Positions 16,512 to 24,759 of a stretch of DNA of 64,000 nucleotides are shown in pieces (position 1 is the stretch's first letter; the number at the start of each line of letters is the position of its first letter). The notes under the pieces are model-generated. The model saw only the letters and a program-made list of their open reading frames with translations. It did no database searches and was not told the DNA's origin. Location of the stretch: assembly GCF_004006015.1 (NCBI RefSeq), contig NZ_CP034766.1, forward strand, positions 1,831,001 to 1,895,000, read 5' to 3'. Source of the stretch: Rhodococcus sp. X156 (GTDB taxonomy: Bacteria; Actinomycetota; Actinomycetes; Mycobacteriales; Mycobacteriaceae). The translations under genes and the position numbers were made by a program.

Positions 16512-17807
16512 ATGAGCGACGCCGAGACGGCAGACACCACCGGGGTGCTGACTGCCGAGGGCAGCGACGTGCGCCGCCTGGTGGAGCAGCTGCGGGAGCG
16601 CCACGGCGACATCAGCGTGCTCAGCCACGAGCGGGTGCGCCGTGGCGGCGTGGCCGGCTTCTTCGCCCGCGAGTCCTTCCGCCTCACCTACCGGGTGCAG
16701 GCCGCGCCACCCGCCCCGGCCGAGGTGGACCCGGCCGCAGCGCTGGAGCCGGCCGAGCTGGACCCGGTCGCGGCGCTGGTGGCGGACGCTGACCGGCTGG
16801 ACCACGTGGACACCTCGAGCGACGGCCGGACGCTGTCCGCCTCGGAGGACGGCTGGCACGTCGACGACGCCCTGCTGGACCTGCTGGGCTCCACCGACCA
16901 CCGGGAGAGCACGCTCAACGGCACCCCGCACGAGCTCGACTTCGCCCAGGTGCTGCAGAACCTCGTCGGCGGCACCAGCTCCCCCAACGACACCGGCTCC
17001 TTCAACGACCACGGCTCCGTCAACGGCACCGGCCACACCAGCGACGGTCCCGACGATGTGCCGGACGCTGGGCTGCTGGACCTCCCCCGGTCACCGGCGG
17101 CGCCCAGCGTCGGTGGCGGCGCGGCCACCCGGCGGCGGATGGAGATGCTGGTGCAGCTGCGCGACCTCGGCGTCCCCGTGCTCACCGGCCCCGCCGCCGG
17201 CACCGACAACGTCTTCCAGGCGCTGGCCGACATCCTGGACGAGCTGCCTCCACCCCCGCTGCCGCCCCGCGGTGCCGGCGAGCTGCTGGTGCTGGTGGGC
17301 GATCTCGCCCCCAGCCTGCGCACCGCGCACGCCGTGGCGGCCACGCTGCGGCTGGACCCCGCCGGCATCCGGGTGGCCGGGCACCCCGGCGACCCGGTGC
17401 TGGCCCACCCCGGCACCCCGGTGATGAGCACCCCGGCCGAGGCGACCGCCCTGCGCGCGGAGCTGACCACCGCCACCACCCCCGCCGTGCTGGTGCTGGG
17501 CACCGACGGTGGGCCTGAGCACGGCGAGGACCCCTGGGGCCCGGCGATGCTGCAGGCGCTGCACCCGACCGTGGTGTGGGCGGTGGTGGACGCCACCAGC
17601 AAGACCGAGGACACCCGCGCCCGGCTGCGCCCGCTCGGCGTCGACGCGCTCTGCGTGCACTCCTCGCGGCGCAGCACCAGCCCCGCCACCGTGTGGGACC
17701 TGGACCTGCCCGTGGCGCTGCTGGACGGGCGCCCTGCCGACGCGACCGCCTGGGCGGGGCTGCTGTTCGCCCTGTTGCGCACCGGTGCTCGTCGGGCAAG
17801 CACCTGA
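16512..17807 (+). CDS. FlhF-like protein with a degenerate GTPase domain
   Basis: This 431-residue protein sits directly after flhA, the usual place of flhF, the SRP-type GTPase that sets flagellar position and number. Its N-terminus (residues about 10-60: DVRRLVEQLRERHGDISVLS, then RRGGVAGFFARE) matches the FlhF N-terminal domain. A low-complexity Asp/Thr/Gly-rich linker follows. The C-terminal 220 residues keep the order of strands of the FlhF G domain, but the P-loop position reads LVLVGDLAPSLRTAHAVAA instead of GxxGxGKT, the DTAG position reads GTDGGPE, and the TKLD position reads HSSRRS. VDATSKTEDTRARL corresponds to the family ATTKYED segment. GTP binding is therefore unlikely. GTG 16503 is an alternative start. 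Confidence 0.72.
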   Translation: MSDAETADTTGVLTAEGSDVRRLVEQLRERHGDISVLSHERVRRGGVAGFFARESFRLTYRVQAAPPAPAEVDPAAALEPAELDPVAALVADADRLDHVDTSSDGRTLSASEDGWHVDDALLDLLGSTDHRESTLNGTPHELDFAQVLQNLVGGTSSPNDTGSFNDHGSVNGTGHTSDGPDDVPDAGLLDLPRSPAAPSVGGGAATRRRMEMLVQLRDLGVPVLTGPAAGTDNVFQALADILDELPPPPLPPRGAGELLVLVGDLAPSLRTAHAVAATLRLDPAGIRVAGHPGDPVLAHPGTPVMSTPAEATALRAELTTATTPAVLVLGTDGGPEHGEDPWGPAMLQALHPTVVWAVVDATSKTEDTRARLRPLGVDALCVHSSRRSTSPATVWDLDLPVALLDGRPADATAWAGLLFALLRTGARRAST

Positions 17808-17864
17808 GCTGGCCCCTGCCCCGGCTCCGCCGCCGCCCGTTCCTGATCGACCGAGAGGTACCCG

Positions 17865-18083
17865 ATGTTTCGTTGGTCCGTCCTGCTGCTCGCCCTGGTG
17901 ATGAGCGTGCCCGCGCTGTGGTCGGCGTTCGTCGTGGAGTCGATGAGCCCGACCACCGCCGGAGTCCGCTTCCTGGTCGCCGTGCCGGTGGCGGCGCTGA
18001 TGGTGGCCGCGCTGCGCGCCGTCACTGCACCTCCACAGCCAGCACCGGCCGGCGCCGCGGGGCGCGGACCGGTGGCCCGCTGA
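17865..18083 (+). CDS. Small two-helix membrane protein
   Basis: A 72-residue protein with two predicted membrane segments (about 4-25 and 33-55) and a short Pro/Ala-rich tail. A GAGAGG ribosome site before ATG 17865 and clean coding bias support it. I do not recognise it. Its position at the end of the flhA unit suggests a motility-linked role, but this is inference from place only. Confidence 0.65.
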   Translation: MFRWSVLLLALVMSVPALWSAFVVESMSPTTAGVRFLVAVPVAALMVAALRAVTAPPQPAPAGAAGRGPVAR

Positions 18084-18258
18084 ACCCGTTCAGCGCGATG
18101 ACGCCCGGGAGGTCACGGACCAGGCCACCCTTGCGTGGCTGTACGACGTCTACGTCGCTCGCACGAGCCGAGGGAAGGGCTCCATCGAGAAGCGAAAGAA
18201 GTGGATGGCGCTCGGCGCCCAGCAGGGGTCGGAGCCGGTGCTGCCCTGGCCGACTCGT
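18084..18258 (+). pseudogene. Orphan coding remnant between motility units
   Basis: One plus-strand frame reads like real protein, with segments such as ATLAWLYDVYVARTSRGKG and IEKRKKWMALGAQQG, but it has no start of its own and runs without a stop into the antisense of csrA. Its Lys/Tyr content and use of CTT, GCT and AAG are unlike the neighbours. It may be the remnant of a transferred gene; the family was not recognised. Otherwise this gap is the convergent end of the flhA and csrA units, with no clear hairpin. Confidence 0.3.
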
Positions 18259-18516
18259 CTAGTCGGTCGCGGGGTCCGGCTTGCTGCCGGCTGGATCGAG
18301 AGCCGTGCGCAGCGCAGCCAGGGCGTCGTCGCTGGTGGTCACGGCCTGGGCGTTGGCCTGCTGCAGCTCCCGGTAGACCTCCTCGCGGTGCACCTGCACC
18401 GCCCGAGGGGCCTCGATGCCCACCCGCACCGCGTCGCCACGGACCTCCGACACCGTGATGACGATGTCGTCCCCGATCATGATGCTCTCGCCGGCACGGC
18501 GAGTGAGGATCAGCAC
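18259..18516 (-). CDS. csrA: Translational regulator CsrA
   Basis: CsrA binds GGA motifs in mRNA leaders and in Gram-positive bacteria represses flagellin translation until FliW sequesters it. The 85-residue protein starts [18 protein letters not shown] and keeps [19 protein letters not shown], the RNA-binding edge. It has a longer acidic/Ala tail than E. coli CsrA (61 residues). GTG 18516 has a GGAG site 7 bases upstream. It follows fliW by 48 bases on the same strand. Confidence 0.96.
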   Translation of the reverse strand: MLILTRRAGESIMIGDDIVITVSEVRGDAVRVGIEAPRAVQVHREEVYRELQQANAQAVTTSDDALAALRTALDPAGSKPDPATD

Positions 18517-18564
18517 GGTGTTGCTCCAGGCGTTGTGGGTGAGCCGGTCTCGGCGACGCCCACG

Positions 18565-19044
18565 CTATCGTGCGGACGCCAGCAGCGGGACGCGCAGCGA
18601 CAGCGACGTGTCGCGCAGCACCAGCTGCACCCCGGTGCCCAGGCGGGGGGCGATGACCACCGGTGCGAGCAGGTTGGCGGTGGCGTCGTCCAGCCGGTCG
18701 GTGAGGGTGACGATCACCAGCACCGACACCTCCTCGTCGTCGGCCACGCCGAGGCAGCCGAGGTCAGCGGCGCTGATCGCCGGGGAGTAGTCCGGGAAGA
18801 ACGTGGCCGGGTCGGCGAGGATGAACCGCAGCGACGGGGTGCGCGCCGAGCGCAGCGCGTACAGCACGCCGCCCTCGTCCACCGGGTCCAGGGTGAACTC
18901 GTGGTGGTCGGGAAAGCCCGGGATGGGCTCGGCCAGCCGCACCGTGCGGGGCAGTGCGGCGGCGGGGGCGCCGCTGGCCGTCACCGCCGGCCCGTCCAGC
19001 GTCGTCGGGCCGTCCAGCACAGTCACCTCAGTCAACACAGTCAC
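18565..19044 (-). CDS. fliW: Flagellar assembly factor FliW
   Basis: FliW binds CsrA allosterically and flagellin, tying flagellin translation to its export. The core PIPGFPDHHEFTLDPVDEGG, LRFILADPATFFPDYSP and DDEEVSVLVIVTL is typical. I chose GTG 19044, which overlaps the flgL stop as GTGA and gives 159 residues; the frame continues upstream through flgL as a shadow. The fliW-csrA pair beside flgK-flgL is a common Gram-positive arrangement. Confidence 0.92.
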   Translation of the reverse strand: MTVLTEVTVLDGPTTLDGPAVTASGAPAAALPRTVRLAEPIPGFPDHHEFTLDPVDEGGVLYALRSARTPSLRFILADPATFFPDYSPAISAADLGCLGVADDEEVSVLVIVTLTDRLDDATANLLAPVVIAPRLGTGVQLVLRDTSLSLRVPLLASAR

Positions 19045-19919
19045 CTCAAGTAGTCCAGCAGGGAGATCTGACGGATCTTGGCCGTGGTAGCCAGGGCTGC
19101 CTGGTAGGCGGTGTCCGCAGTGGTCAGCGCGATCACGGTGTCCGCCAGGTCGATGTCCTGCAGCTCGGAGAGCTGGGTCTTCAGCTGGGTGGTCTGCACC
19201 AGCGTCGCCGTCTGCACCGACTGGACGCTCTGGTAGCGCGACCCGGCCAGCGCCTGCTGGCCGGTGACGGCCTGACGGGCGCTGTCCAACCTGGACAGCT
19301 CCGGGCCCAGCGCGGCGGGGTTGCTGCGCAGCTTGGCCGCGATGTCGGTGAGCACGTCGAAGACGGTGTTGCCCGGGCTGCCGAACGCCGCGGTCCCGGA
19401 GCCGCTGACGGTGACTTCGTTGTTGGGTCCCACCGTGCGCTGCACCGTGCCGGCGTCGCCGACGTAGGCCCCGCTGCGGTCGAAGGCCATCGGCCCGGCG
19501 GTGGTGCCACCGAAGACGGGGCGGCCCTGGTGGGTGGCGTTGGCCAGCGACAGCAGCGCCGTGCGGGCCTGGTCCACCTGCTGGGCGAGCGCCTCGTTGG
19601 ACGTGGCGTCGGCGCTGCCGGTGTTGAGGCCCTGCAGCACCAGGGTGCGCACCTGCTGCACCTGGTTGCCCACCGCGCTCAGGGTGGAGTCGACCGTGGT
19701 CAGCCACCCGAGCGCGTCGGTGGCGCTGCTCTGGTGCTGCTCGGTGCGGCGCAGCTCGGAGCGCAGGTGCAGGGCGGTGGCGGTGCCCGACGGGGAGTCC
19801 GACGGCTTGGTGATCTGGCGGCCTGACGACAGCCGCGCCTGCACGTCCTGCAGCCGCGAGGCGGTGGACTGCAGCCCGGCCAGGGTGGCCCGGGCCGAGG
19901 ACTGCTCGGTGACTCGCAT
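19041..19919 (-). CDS. flgL: Hook-filament junction protein FlgL (HAP3)
   Basis: FlgL joins the hook cap region to flagellin. The 292-residue protein has the flagellin-type N-terminal coil (RLQDVQARLSSGRQITKPSD) and C-terminal coil (SELQDIDLADTVIALTTADT, then YQAALATTAKI). Length matches FlgL. ATG 19919 lies 2 bases after the flgK stop. Confidence 0.95.
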   Translation of the reverse strand: MRVTEQSSARATLAGLQSTASRLQDVQARLSSGRQITKPSDSPSGTATALHLRSELRRTEQHQSSATDALGWLTTVDSTLSAVGNQVQQVRTLVLQGLNTGSADATSNEALAQQVDQARTALLSLANATHQGRPVFGGTTAGPMAFDRSGAYVGDAGTVQRTVGPNNEVTVSGSGTAAFGSPGNTVFDVLTDIAAKLRSNPAALGPELSRLDSARQAVTGQQALAGSRYQSVQSVQTATLVQTTQLKTQLSELQDIDLADTVIALTTADTAYQAALATTAKIRQISLLDYLR

Positions 19920-19921
19920 GG

Positions 19922-21277
19922 TTACAGGCCCACCCTTCCGGTGCGGCTGATGAGCGTGTCCAGCATCTCGTCCACCGTGCTGAGCACGCGGGAGGCGGCC
20001 TGGTAGGCCCGCTGGTAGGTGAGCAGGTTGGCGGTCTCCTCGTCCAGGCTGACCCCGGAGGCCGCCTGGGCGAGGTCGTCGACGCTGGTGGTCAGCGCCT
20101 GCTGCACCGCGGCCTGGCGGCTGGTGGCCTGCACCTCGGAGCCGAGGGTGCTCACCAGCTGCCGGTAGCGGGCGTCGGCGCCGGAGGGGGCGGTGCCCAG
20201 CGCCGCCATCCGCCCGGCCAGGGAGCCGTCGAGGTTGCCGCCGGGGCTGGCCGAGGCAGCCAGGTCGGCCGGGTCGGTCACCGCCACCCGCAGCGTGGCG
20301 GCGGTGGTGCCGGTGAACAGGGCGGTGCCGGCCGCGCCGGCCAGGGTGTATCCGCTGGTCTGCACCGCGTTGACGCTCTCCGCCAGCCCGGCGGCCACGG
20401 TGTCCAGGCGGGCGGCGTAGCCGGGCAGCACCGTGGCGAGGGCGTCCGACAGGCTGCCGAGCACGCCGCCGACCCGGCCGGCGGGGGCCTCGCCGGCCAC
20501 GGTGAGCCCACCGCCGGGGCCGGCCGCCACGGTGGCCGCGGTGCCACCGGAGACCAGCGTGCGCCCGCCGAGCACCACGGTGGCGCTGCCGTCGCGCGTG
20601 ATGGTGGACTGCGCCCCGGTCAGGTCGGCCAGCGTCATCAGCAGGGAGTCGCGCTGGTCAGCCAGCGCGTTGGTGCTGGAGCCGGTCGCCGTGGCCAGGG
20701 TGAGGGCTCGGTTCACCTCGGCCAGCGCGGTGGCCGAGGTGTCGACCTTGCCGGCCGCCTCGGCCAGCTGGGTACCGACACCCTCGGTCAGCCGCTGCAG
20801 CGCACCGGCGGTGGCGGTGATCGATGCGGCCAGCCCAGCCGCCTTGACCAGCACCACGTTGCGGGCGTCCAAGTTGCCCGGGTGGTTGGCCACCTCGGTC
20901 CAGGACTTCCAGAACCCGTTGAGCTCCTCCGACAGCCCGGTGTCGCTGGGCTCGAGGAACAGGCCCTCCACGCTGGACAGCGTGCCGGCACTGGTCTGCA
21001 GGTAGCCGTTCTGGCCGTGCTCCACCCGGGCCCTGGCGTCCACCACGGGGTCGTTGAGCCGGCTGGTGCCGGCGATGGTCACTCCGGTCGCGGCGTGCGG
21101 AGTCGAGTACATGCTGGGCACGCCCGCGACCGGGCCCACCGACGCCAGGTCCGCCCGCTGGCGGGTGTACCCCGCGACGCCGGCGTTGTTGATGTTCTGC
21201 CCCGTCACGTCCAGGGCGTAGCGCTGCGCCGCGAGGCCCGACATCGCTGTGCTGATGCCGGCGAAGGTGCTGCTCAT
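19922..21277 (-). CDS. flgK: Hook-filament junction protein FlgK (HAP1)
   Basis: FlgK is the first hook-associated protein. The 451-residue protein has the conserved N-terminus GLAAQRYALDVTGQNINNAG and the C-terminal motif SLDEETANLLTYQRAYQAAS. The middle is variable and Gly/Ala/Thr-rich. It overlaps flgN by 4 bases and precedes flgL by 2, so flgN-flgK-flgL is one coupled unit. Confidence 0.96.
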   Translation of the reverse strand: MSSTFAGISTAMSGLAAQRYALDVTGQNINNAGVAGYTRQRADLASVGPVAGVPSMYSTPHAATGVTIAGTSRLNDPVVDARARVEHGQNGYLQTSAGTLSSVEGLFLEPSDTGLSEELNGFWKSWTEVANHPGNLDARNVVLVKAAGLAASITATAGALQRLTEGVGTQLAEAAGKVDTSATALAEVNRALTLATATGSSTNALADQRDSLLMTLADLTGAQSTITRDGSATVVLGGRTLVSGGTAATVAAGPGGGLTVAGEAPAGRVGGVLGSLSDALATVLPGYAARLDTVAAGLAESVNAVQTSGYTLAGAAGTALFTGTTAATLRVAVTDPADLAASASPGGNLDGSLAGRMAALGTAPSGADARYRQLVSTLGSEVQATSRQAAVQQALTTSVDDLAQAASGVSLDEETANLLTYQRAYQAASRVLSTVDEMLDTLISRTGRVGL

Positions 21278-21777
21278 GCCTGCTGGTCCATCAGCACCGG
21301 TGCGCGACCGGTGGCTTCGGCACCGCCGCGGTGGTCGTAGGTGTCCAGGCTGCCGGTGAGCTGCTGCAGCGACTCCCGCACCGTGCTCGCGCCGGCGGTG
21401 AGCAGCTCACGGTTGGTCCGGGTGGTGGTGTCCACCTCGTCGGTCAGCGCCCGCAGCGCGCTGCGGTGCTCGGTGAGCACGGTGGCCCACGGCTCCGGCG
21501 CCTCGGCGGCGAGCTCGGCCAGGGTGGGCAGCTCGTCGACCTCCAGGTCGGCGGCGATCACCTCGCTCTCGATGGCCCGCAGCACCTCGGTGCAGCGCAG
21601 CTGGTCCAGCGCGGACTCCAGCTCCTCGGTGGCCGAGTCCAGCATCCGGGTCTGGCCCGACTGCAGGATCAGCTGCTGCTGGACCAGCTTGAACTGCACG
21701 TGCTGCAGGGCCTCCCGCTCGCGCCACAGCACCGTCGACACGGCGGAGTAGCCCGCTGCTTCCTTCGTCTGAACCAT
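21274..21777 (-). CDS. flgN: FlgN-type export chaperone
   Basis: FlgN keeps FlgK and FlgL unfolded and delivers them to FlhA. The 167-residue protein is all-helical, with a FlgN-like core (VSTVLWREREALQHVQFKLV, then ELESALDQLRCTEVLRAIE). Identification rests on fold, size and its place before flgK. ATG 21777 is used; TTG 21783 is also possible, being 5 bases after a strong GGAGGA site. Confidence 0.85.
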   Translation of the reverse strand: MVQTKEAAGYSAVSTVLWREREALQHVQFKLVQQQLILQSGQTRMLDSATEELESALDQLRCTEVLRAIESEVIAADLEVDELPTLAELAAEAPEPWATVLTEHRSALRALTDEVDTTTRTNRELLTAGASTVRESLQQLTGSLDTYDHRGGAEATGRAPVLMDQQA

Positions 21778-21806
21778 GATCAACCCAATCCTCCGACTTG
21801 CCTGTC

Positions 21807-21833
21807 TGATCGGCCGTCGGCAGCGGGACCTGA
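21807..21833 (-). promoter_or_regulatory. Putative flagellar sigma-28 promoter of flgN-flgK-flgL
   Basis: Read on the minus strand: TCAGG (21833-21829), 14 bases, then GCCGATCA (21814-21807). Both boxes are identical to those before flbD. The predicted start near 21800 gives a leader of about 20 bases that contains the GGAGGA ribosome site. Confidence 0.72.
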
Positions 21834-21910
21834 GCCCGTGGACGTCTCTGCCCTCACCCCATCACACCGCCGACGTCCCCGCCCAGGCGTGCCGCGGCGC
21901 CGGGGTGACC

Positions 21911-21937
21911 TCATGTTGTTGGGGCAGCGGCCGATTG
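21911..21937 (+). promoter_or_regulatory. Putative flagellar sigma-28 promoter of cheA operon
   Basis: TCATG at 21911-21915, 14 bases, then GCCGATTG at 21930-21937. It is divergent from the flgN promoter 77 bases away. The predicted start near 21944 excludes longer upstream cheA starts. Confidence 0.7.
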
Positions 21938-21969
21938 GGCTGCTGTCGCGGACGATGGAGGCAGGCAGC

Positions 21970-24252
21970 GTGGATGAGATGGACGAGATCGTCCAGGAGT
22001 TCCTGGTGGAGAGCGGGGAGAACCTCGACCAGCTCGACCGCGACCTCCTCGCCCTCGAGGTCGAGCCGACCTCGCGCGAGGCCCTGGCGAGCGCGTTCCG
22101 CACCATCCACACCATCAAGGGGACCAGCGGCTTCCTGGCCTTCAACCGGCTGGAGCAGCTCACCCACACCGGTGAGTCGCTGCTGTCGCGGCTGCGGGAC
22201 GGTCAGCAGCGCATGAGCACCGCCACGGCGGACGTGCTGCTGGAGATGGTGGACACCGTTCGCGCCCTGCTGGCCACCATCGAGGCCGACGGCAGCGAGG
22301 GCGAGGTGGAGACCGAGGCCGTGTCCGCGCGGCTGCGGGCCCTGCTGGCCGACCCGACCAGCCCGCCGACAGTTCGGGAGGTGATCCCGGCACCCGCCGT
22401 GGTGGCCGCAGCTCCTGCCCCGGCCCCCGCTCCCCCACCCCCTGCTCTCCCTGCCGTGCCGGCGCCGGTCGGCGAGCTGGCTGCCCCGGCGCGCCGCTCG
22501 GCGGCGGAGGGATCGCTGCGGGTGGACGTGGAGGTGCTGGACACCCTGATGCAGCTGGCCGGCGAGCTGGTGCTGGCCCGCAACCAGCTGCTGCGCGGCG
22601 TCGGGGCGCTGCACGACCCCGCCCTCACCCGCACCGCCCAGCGGCTCAGCGCCATCACCACCGAGCTGCAGGAGAGCATCATGCAGACCCGGATGCAGCC
22701 CATCGACCACCTGTGGTCGAGGCTGCCCCGCGTGGTGCGCGACCTCGGCGCCCAGTGCGGTCGGCAGGTGCGGCTGCTGATGACCGGCCAGGACACCGAG
22801 CTCGACCGCGCGCTGCTCGAGGCCATCAAGGACCCGCTCACCCACCTGGTGCGCAACGCCGTCGACCACGGGATCGAACCACCCGAGACCCGGGTGGCGG
22901 CCGGCAAGCCCGCGGAGGGCACCGTGCACCTGCGCTCCTACCACCACAGCGGCCAGGTGGTGGTGGAGGTCGCCGACGACGGCGCCGGCATCGATCCCGC
23001 CCGGGTGGCCCAGCGTGCCCTCGAGCGGGGACTGCGCAGCGCCGCGCAGCTCGCCGAGATGTCCGACGGCGACGTGCTGCACCTGGTCTTCCACCCCGGG
23101 TTCTCCACCGCCACCACGATCACCACCGTCTCCGGCCGCGGGGTCGGCATGGACGTGGTCAAGACCAACATCGAGTCCATCGGCGGCACCATCGAGCTCG
23201 AGTCGACGCCCGGCACCGGGACGGTGTGCCGGCTGCGCGTCCCGCTGACCCTGGCCATCGTGCCCGCGCTCACCGTGGCGTGCGCCACCGAGCGCTTCGC
23301 CATCCCCCAGAGCAGCCTGCTGGAGCTGGTGGCGGTGGAGGCCGCAGCCATCGAGGACGTGGCCGGCGCCCCGGTCTACCGCCTCCGTGGTGCGCTGCTC
23401 CCGCTGGTCGACCTCGCTCGCGAGCTCGGCCTGCGCCACGACCACGCCCGCGGCGCGCAGGTGGTCGTGGTGGTGCAGGCCGGCAGCCGCCGCTTCGGCC
23501 TGCTGGTCGACGGGGTGGTCAACACCGAGGAGATCGTGGTCAAGGCCCTGAGCCCGGTGCTGCGCGGCCTGGCGCCGGGCGGCCCGGCGACGGACGGCAC
23601 CAGCCTCTACTCCGGGGCGACGATCCTCGGCGACGGCCGGGTTGCGCTGATCCTGGACGTGCAGAACCTCGCCCGCCGCGGGCTCCACCCCGACCTGGCC
23701 GAGCGCAACCTCCGGGCCCCTGAGCGGACGGGCAGCGTGGCTGAGCGCGAGCCCCAGCGGCTGCTCGTCGCGACCGTGGGCGAGGGGCGCCAGGTGGCCA
23801 TCGCCATGGCCGTGGTCACCCGGCTGGAGATGATCGCCGCCGCGCGCGTGGAGCAGGTGGGCACCAGCGAGCTGGTGCAGCACCGGGGCGCCATCCTCCC
23901 GCTGGTCCGGCTCAGCCGGTACCTGGACGTGCCGTGCGCACCGCACCGCACCGAGCTGCCGGTGGCGGTGTGCTCCCGGGGCGGGCGCAGCGTGGCCGTG
24001 GTGGTGGAGGAGATCCTGGACATCGCCGAGCACGACGGCTCCCCCTACCGCGGCACCGACGACCGCCGCTACCTGGGCACCGTGGTGGTGAAGGGCCAGA
24101 TCGTGGGCGTGGTGGACGTGGAGCGCGCCATCCGCTCGGTGGACCCGGACTTCGGCGCCGCCGTCCCCGAGGCCGCTCTCCCTGGGCCCGCCATCCCCGA
24201 GCCCACTGCCCCCGAGCCCACTGCCCCCGAGCTGGCCGGGGCCGGGGCATGA
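21970..24252 (+). CDS. cheA: Chemotaxis histidine kinase CheA with two CheW-like domains
   Basis: CheA autophosphorylates in response to receptor signals and passes phosphate to CheY and CheB. Domains in order: HPt (His47 in IHTIKGTSGF), a Pro/Ala-rich linker, the dimer domain (about 180-245), the ATP-binding domain with LVRNAVDHGIEPPETR, DDGAGIDPA and GRGVGMDVVK, a first CheW-like domain (about 430-575) and a second, divergent CheW-like domain (about 590-735). A PEPTA repeat ends the protein. No clear P2 domain is seen. GTG 21970 has GGAGG 8 bases upstream and gives the family N-terminus; ATG 21955 lies too close to the predicted start point. Confidence 0.95.
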   Translation: MDEMDEIVQEFLVESGENLDQLDRDLLALEVEPTSREALASAFRTIHTIKGTSGFLAFNRLEQLTHTGESLLSRLRDGQQRMSTATADVLLEMVDTVRALLATIEADGSEGEVETEAVSARLRALLADPTSPPTVREVIPAPAVVAAAPAPAPAPPPPALPAVPAPVGELAAPARRSAAEGSLRVDVEVLDTLMQLAGELVLARNQLLRGVGALHDPALTRTAQRLSAITTELQESIMQTRMQPIDHLWSRLPRVVRDLGAQCGRQVRLLMTGQDTELDRALLEAIKDPLTHLVRNAVDHGIEPPETRVAAGKPAEGTVHLRSYHHSGQVVVEVADDGAGIDPARVAQRALERGLRSAAQLAEMSDGDVLHLVFHPGFSTATTITTVSGRGVGMDVVKTNIESIGGTIELESTPGTGTVCRLRVPLTLAIVPALTVACATERFAIPQSSLLELVAVEAAAIEDVAGAPVYRLRGALLPLVDLARELGLRHDHARGAQVVVVVQAGSRRFGLLVDGVVNTEEIVVKALSPVLRGLAPGGPATDGTSLYSGATILGDGRVALILDVQNLARRGLHPDLAERNLRAPERTGSVAEREPQRLLVATVGEGRQVAIAMAVVTRLEMIAAARVEQVGTSELVQHRGAILPLVRLSRYLDVPCAPHRTELPVAVCSRGGRSVAVVVEEILDIAEHDGSPYRGTDDRRYLGTVVVKGQIVGVVDVERAIRSVDPDFGAAVPEAALPGPAIPEPTAPEPTAPELAGAGA

Positions 24253-24671
24253 GCAGCACCCAGCTGGCCACCTTCTGGCTGGGCGAGAGCCTCTACGGGG
24301 TGGGCGTGGACCGCGTGCGGGAGGTGCTGCGCCACCAAGCCCTCACCCGGGTGCCCGGAGCGCCGGCAGCCATCGCGGGGCTGCTCAACCTGCGGGGGCA
24401 GGTGGTCACCGCCGTGGACCTGCGCACCCGGCTGCAGCTGTCCCCGCGTCCGGCCGAGCTGGCACCGATGCTGGTGGTGGTGCTGGTGGCTGGGGAGTGC
24501 GTGGCCCTGCTGGTGGACCGTGTCGGCGCGGTCGTCGAGGTGGACGAGAGCAGCTTCGAGCCGCTGCCGGACACCGTGCGGGGCGTGGGACGCGACCTGG
24601 TGCTCGGTGCCCACAAGCTCGACGACCACCTGGTGCTCAGCCTCGACGTGGCGGCCGCGGTCACCGGGTGA
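24249..24671 (+). CDS. cheW: Chemotaxis coupling protein CheW
   Basis: CheW links receptors to CheA. The 140-residue protein covers a single CheW fold: [20 protein letters not shown], then [20 protein letters not shown] and [20 protein letters not shown] 24249 overlaps the cheA stop, so the two are coupled. Confidence 0.94.
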   Translation: MSSTQLATFWLGESLYGVGVDRVREVLRHQALTRVPGAPAAIAGLLNLRGQVVTAVDLRTRLQLSPRPAELAPMLVVVLVAGECVALLVDRVGAVVEVDESSFEPLPDTVRGVGRDLVLGAHKLDDHLVLSLDVAAAVTG

Positions 24672-24692
24672 CGGGCATTTCCGCGCCTTCGC

Positions 24693-24719
24693 TCATGCGG
24701 CCCCGCACGGGGTCGATCA
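24693..24719 (+). promoter_or_regulatory. Putative flagellar sigma-28 promoter of mcp
   Basis: TCATG at 24693-24697, 14 bases, then GTCGATCA at 24712-24719, in the 88-base gap before mcp. The first box is shared with cheA. Confidence 0.65.
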
Positions 24720-24759
24720 ACTCACTGACGCTGCTCCACCAGGTTTCCGAGAGGACTTC

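Noticed and set aside
24170-24235. CheA tail PEPTA repeat as a separate regulatory element
   Set aside because: It is an in-frame low-complexity coding tail without further structure.
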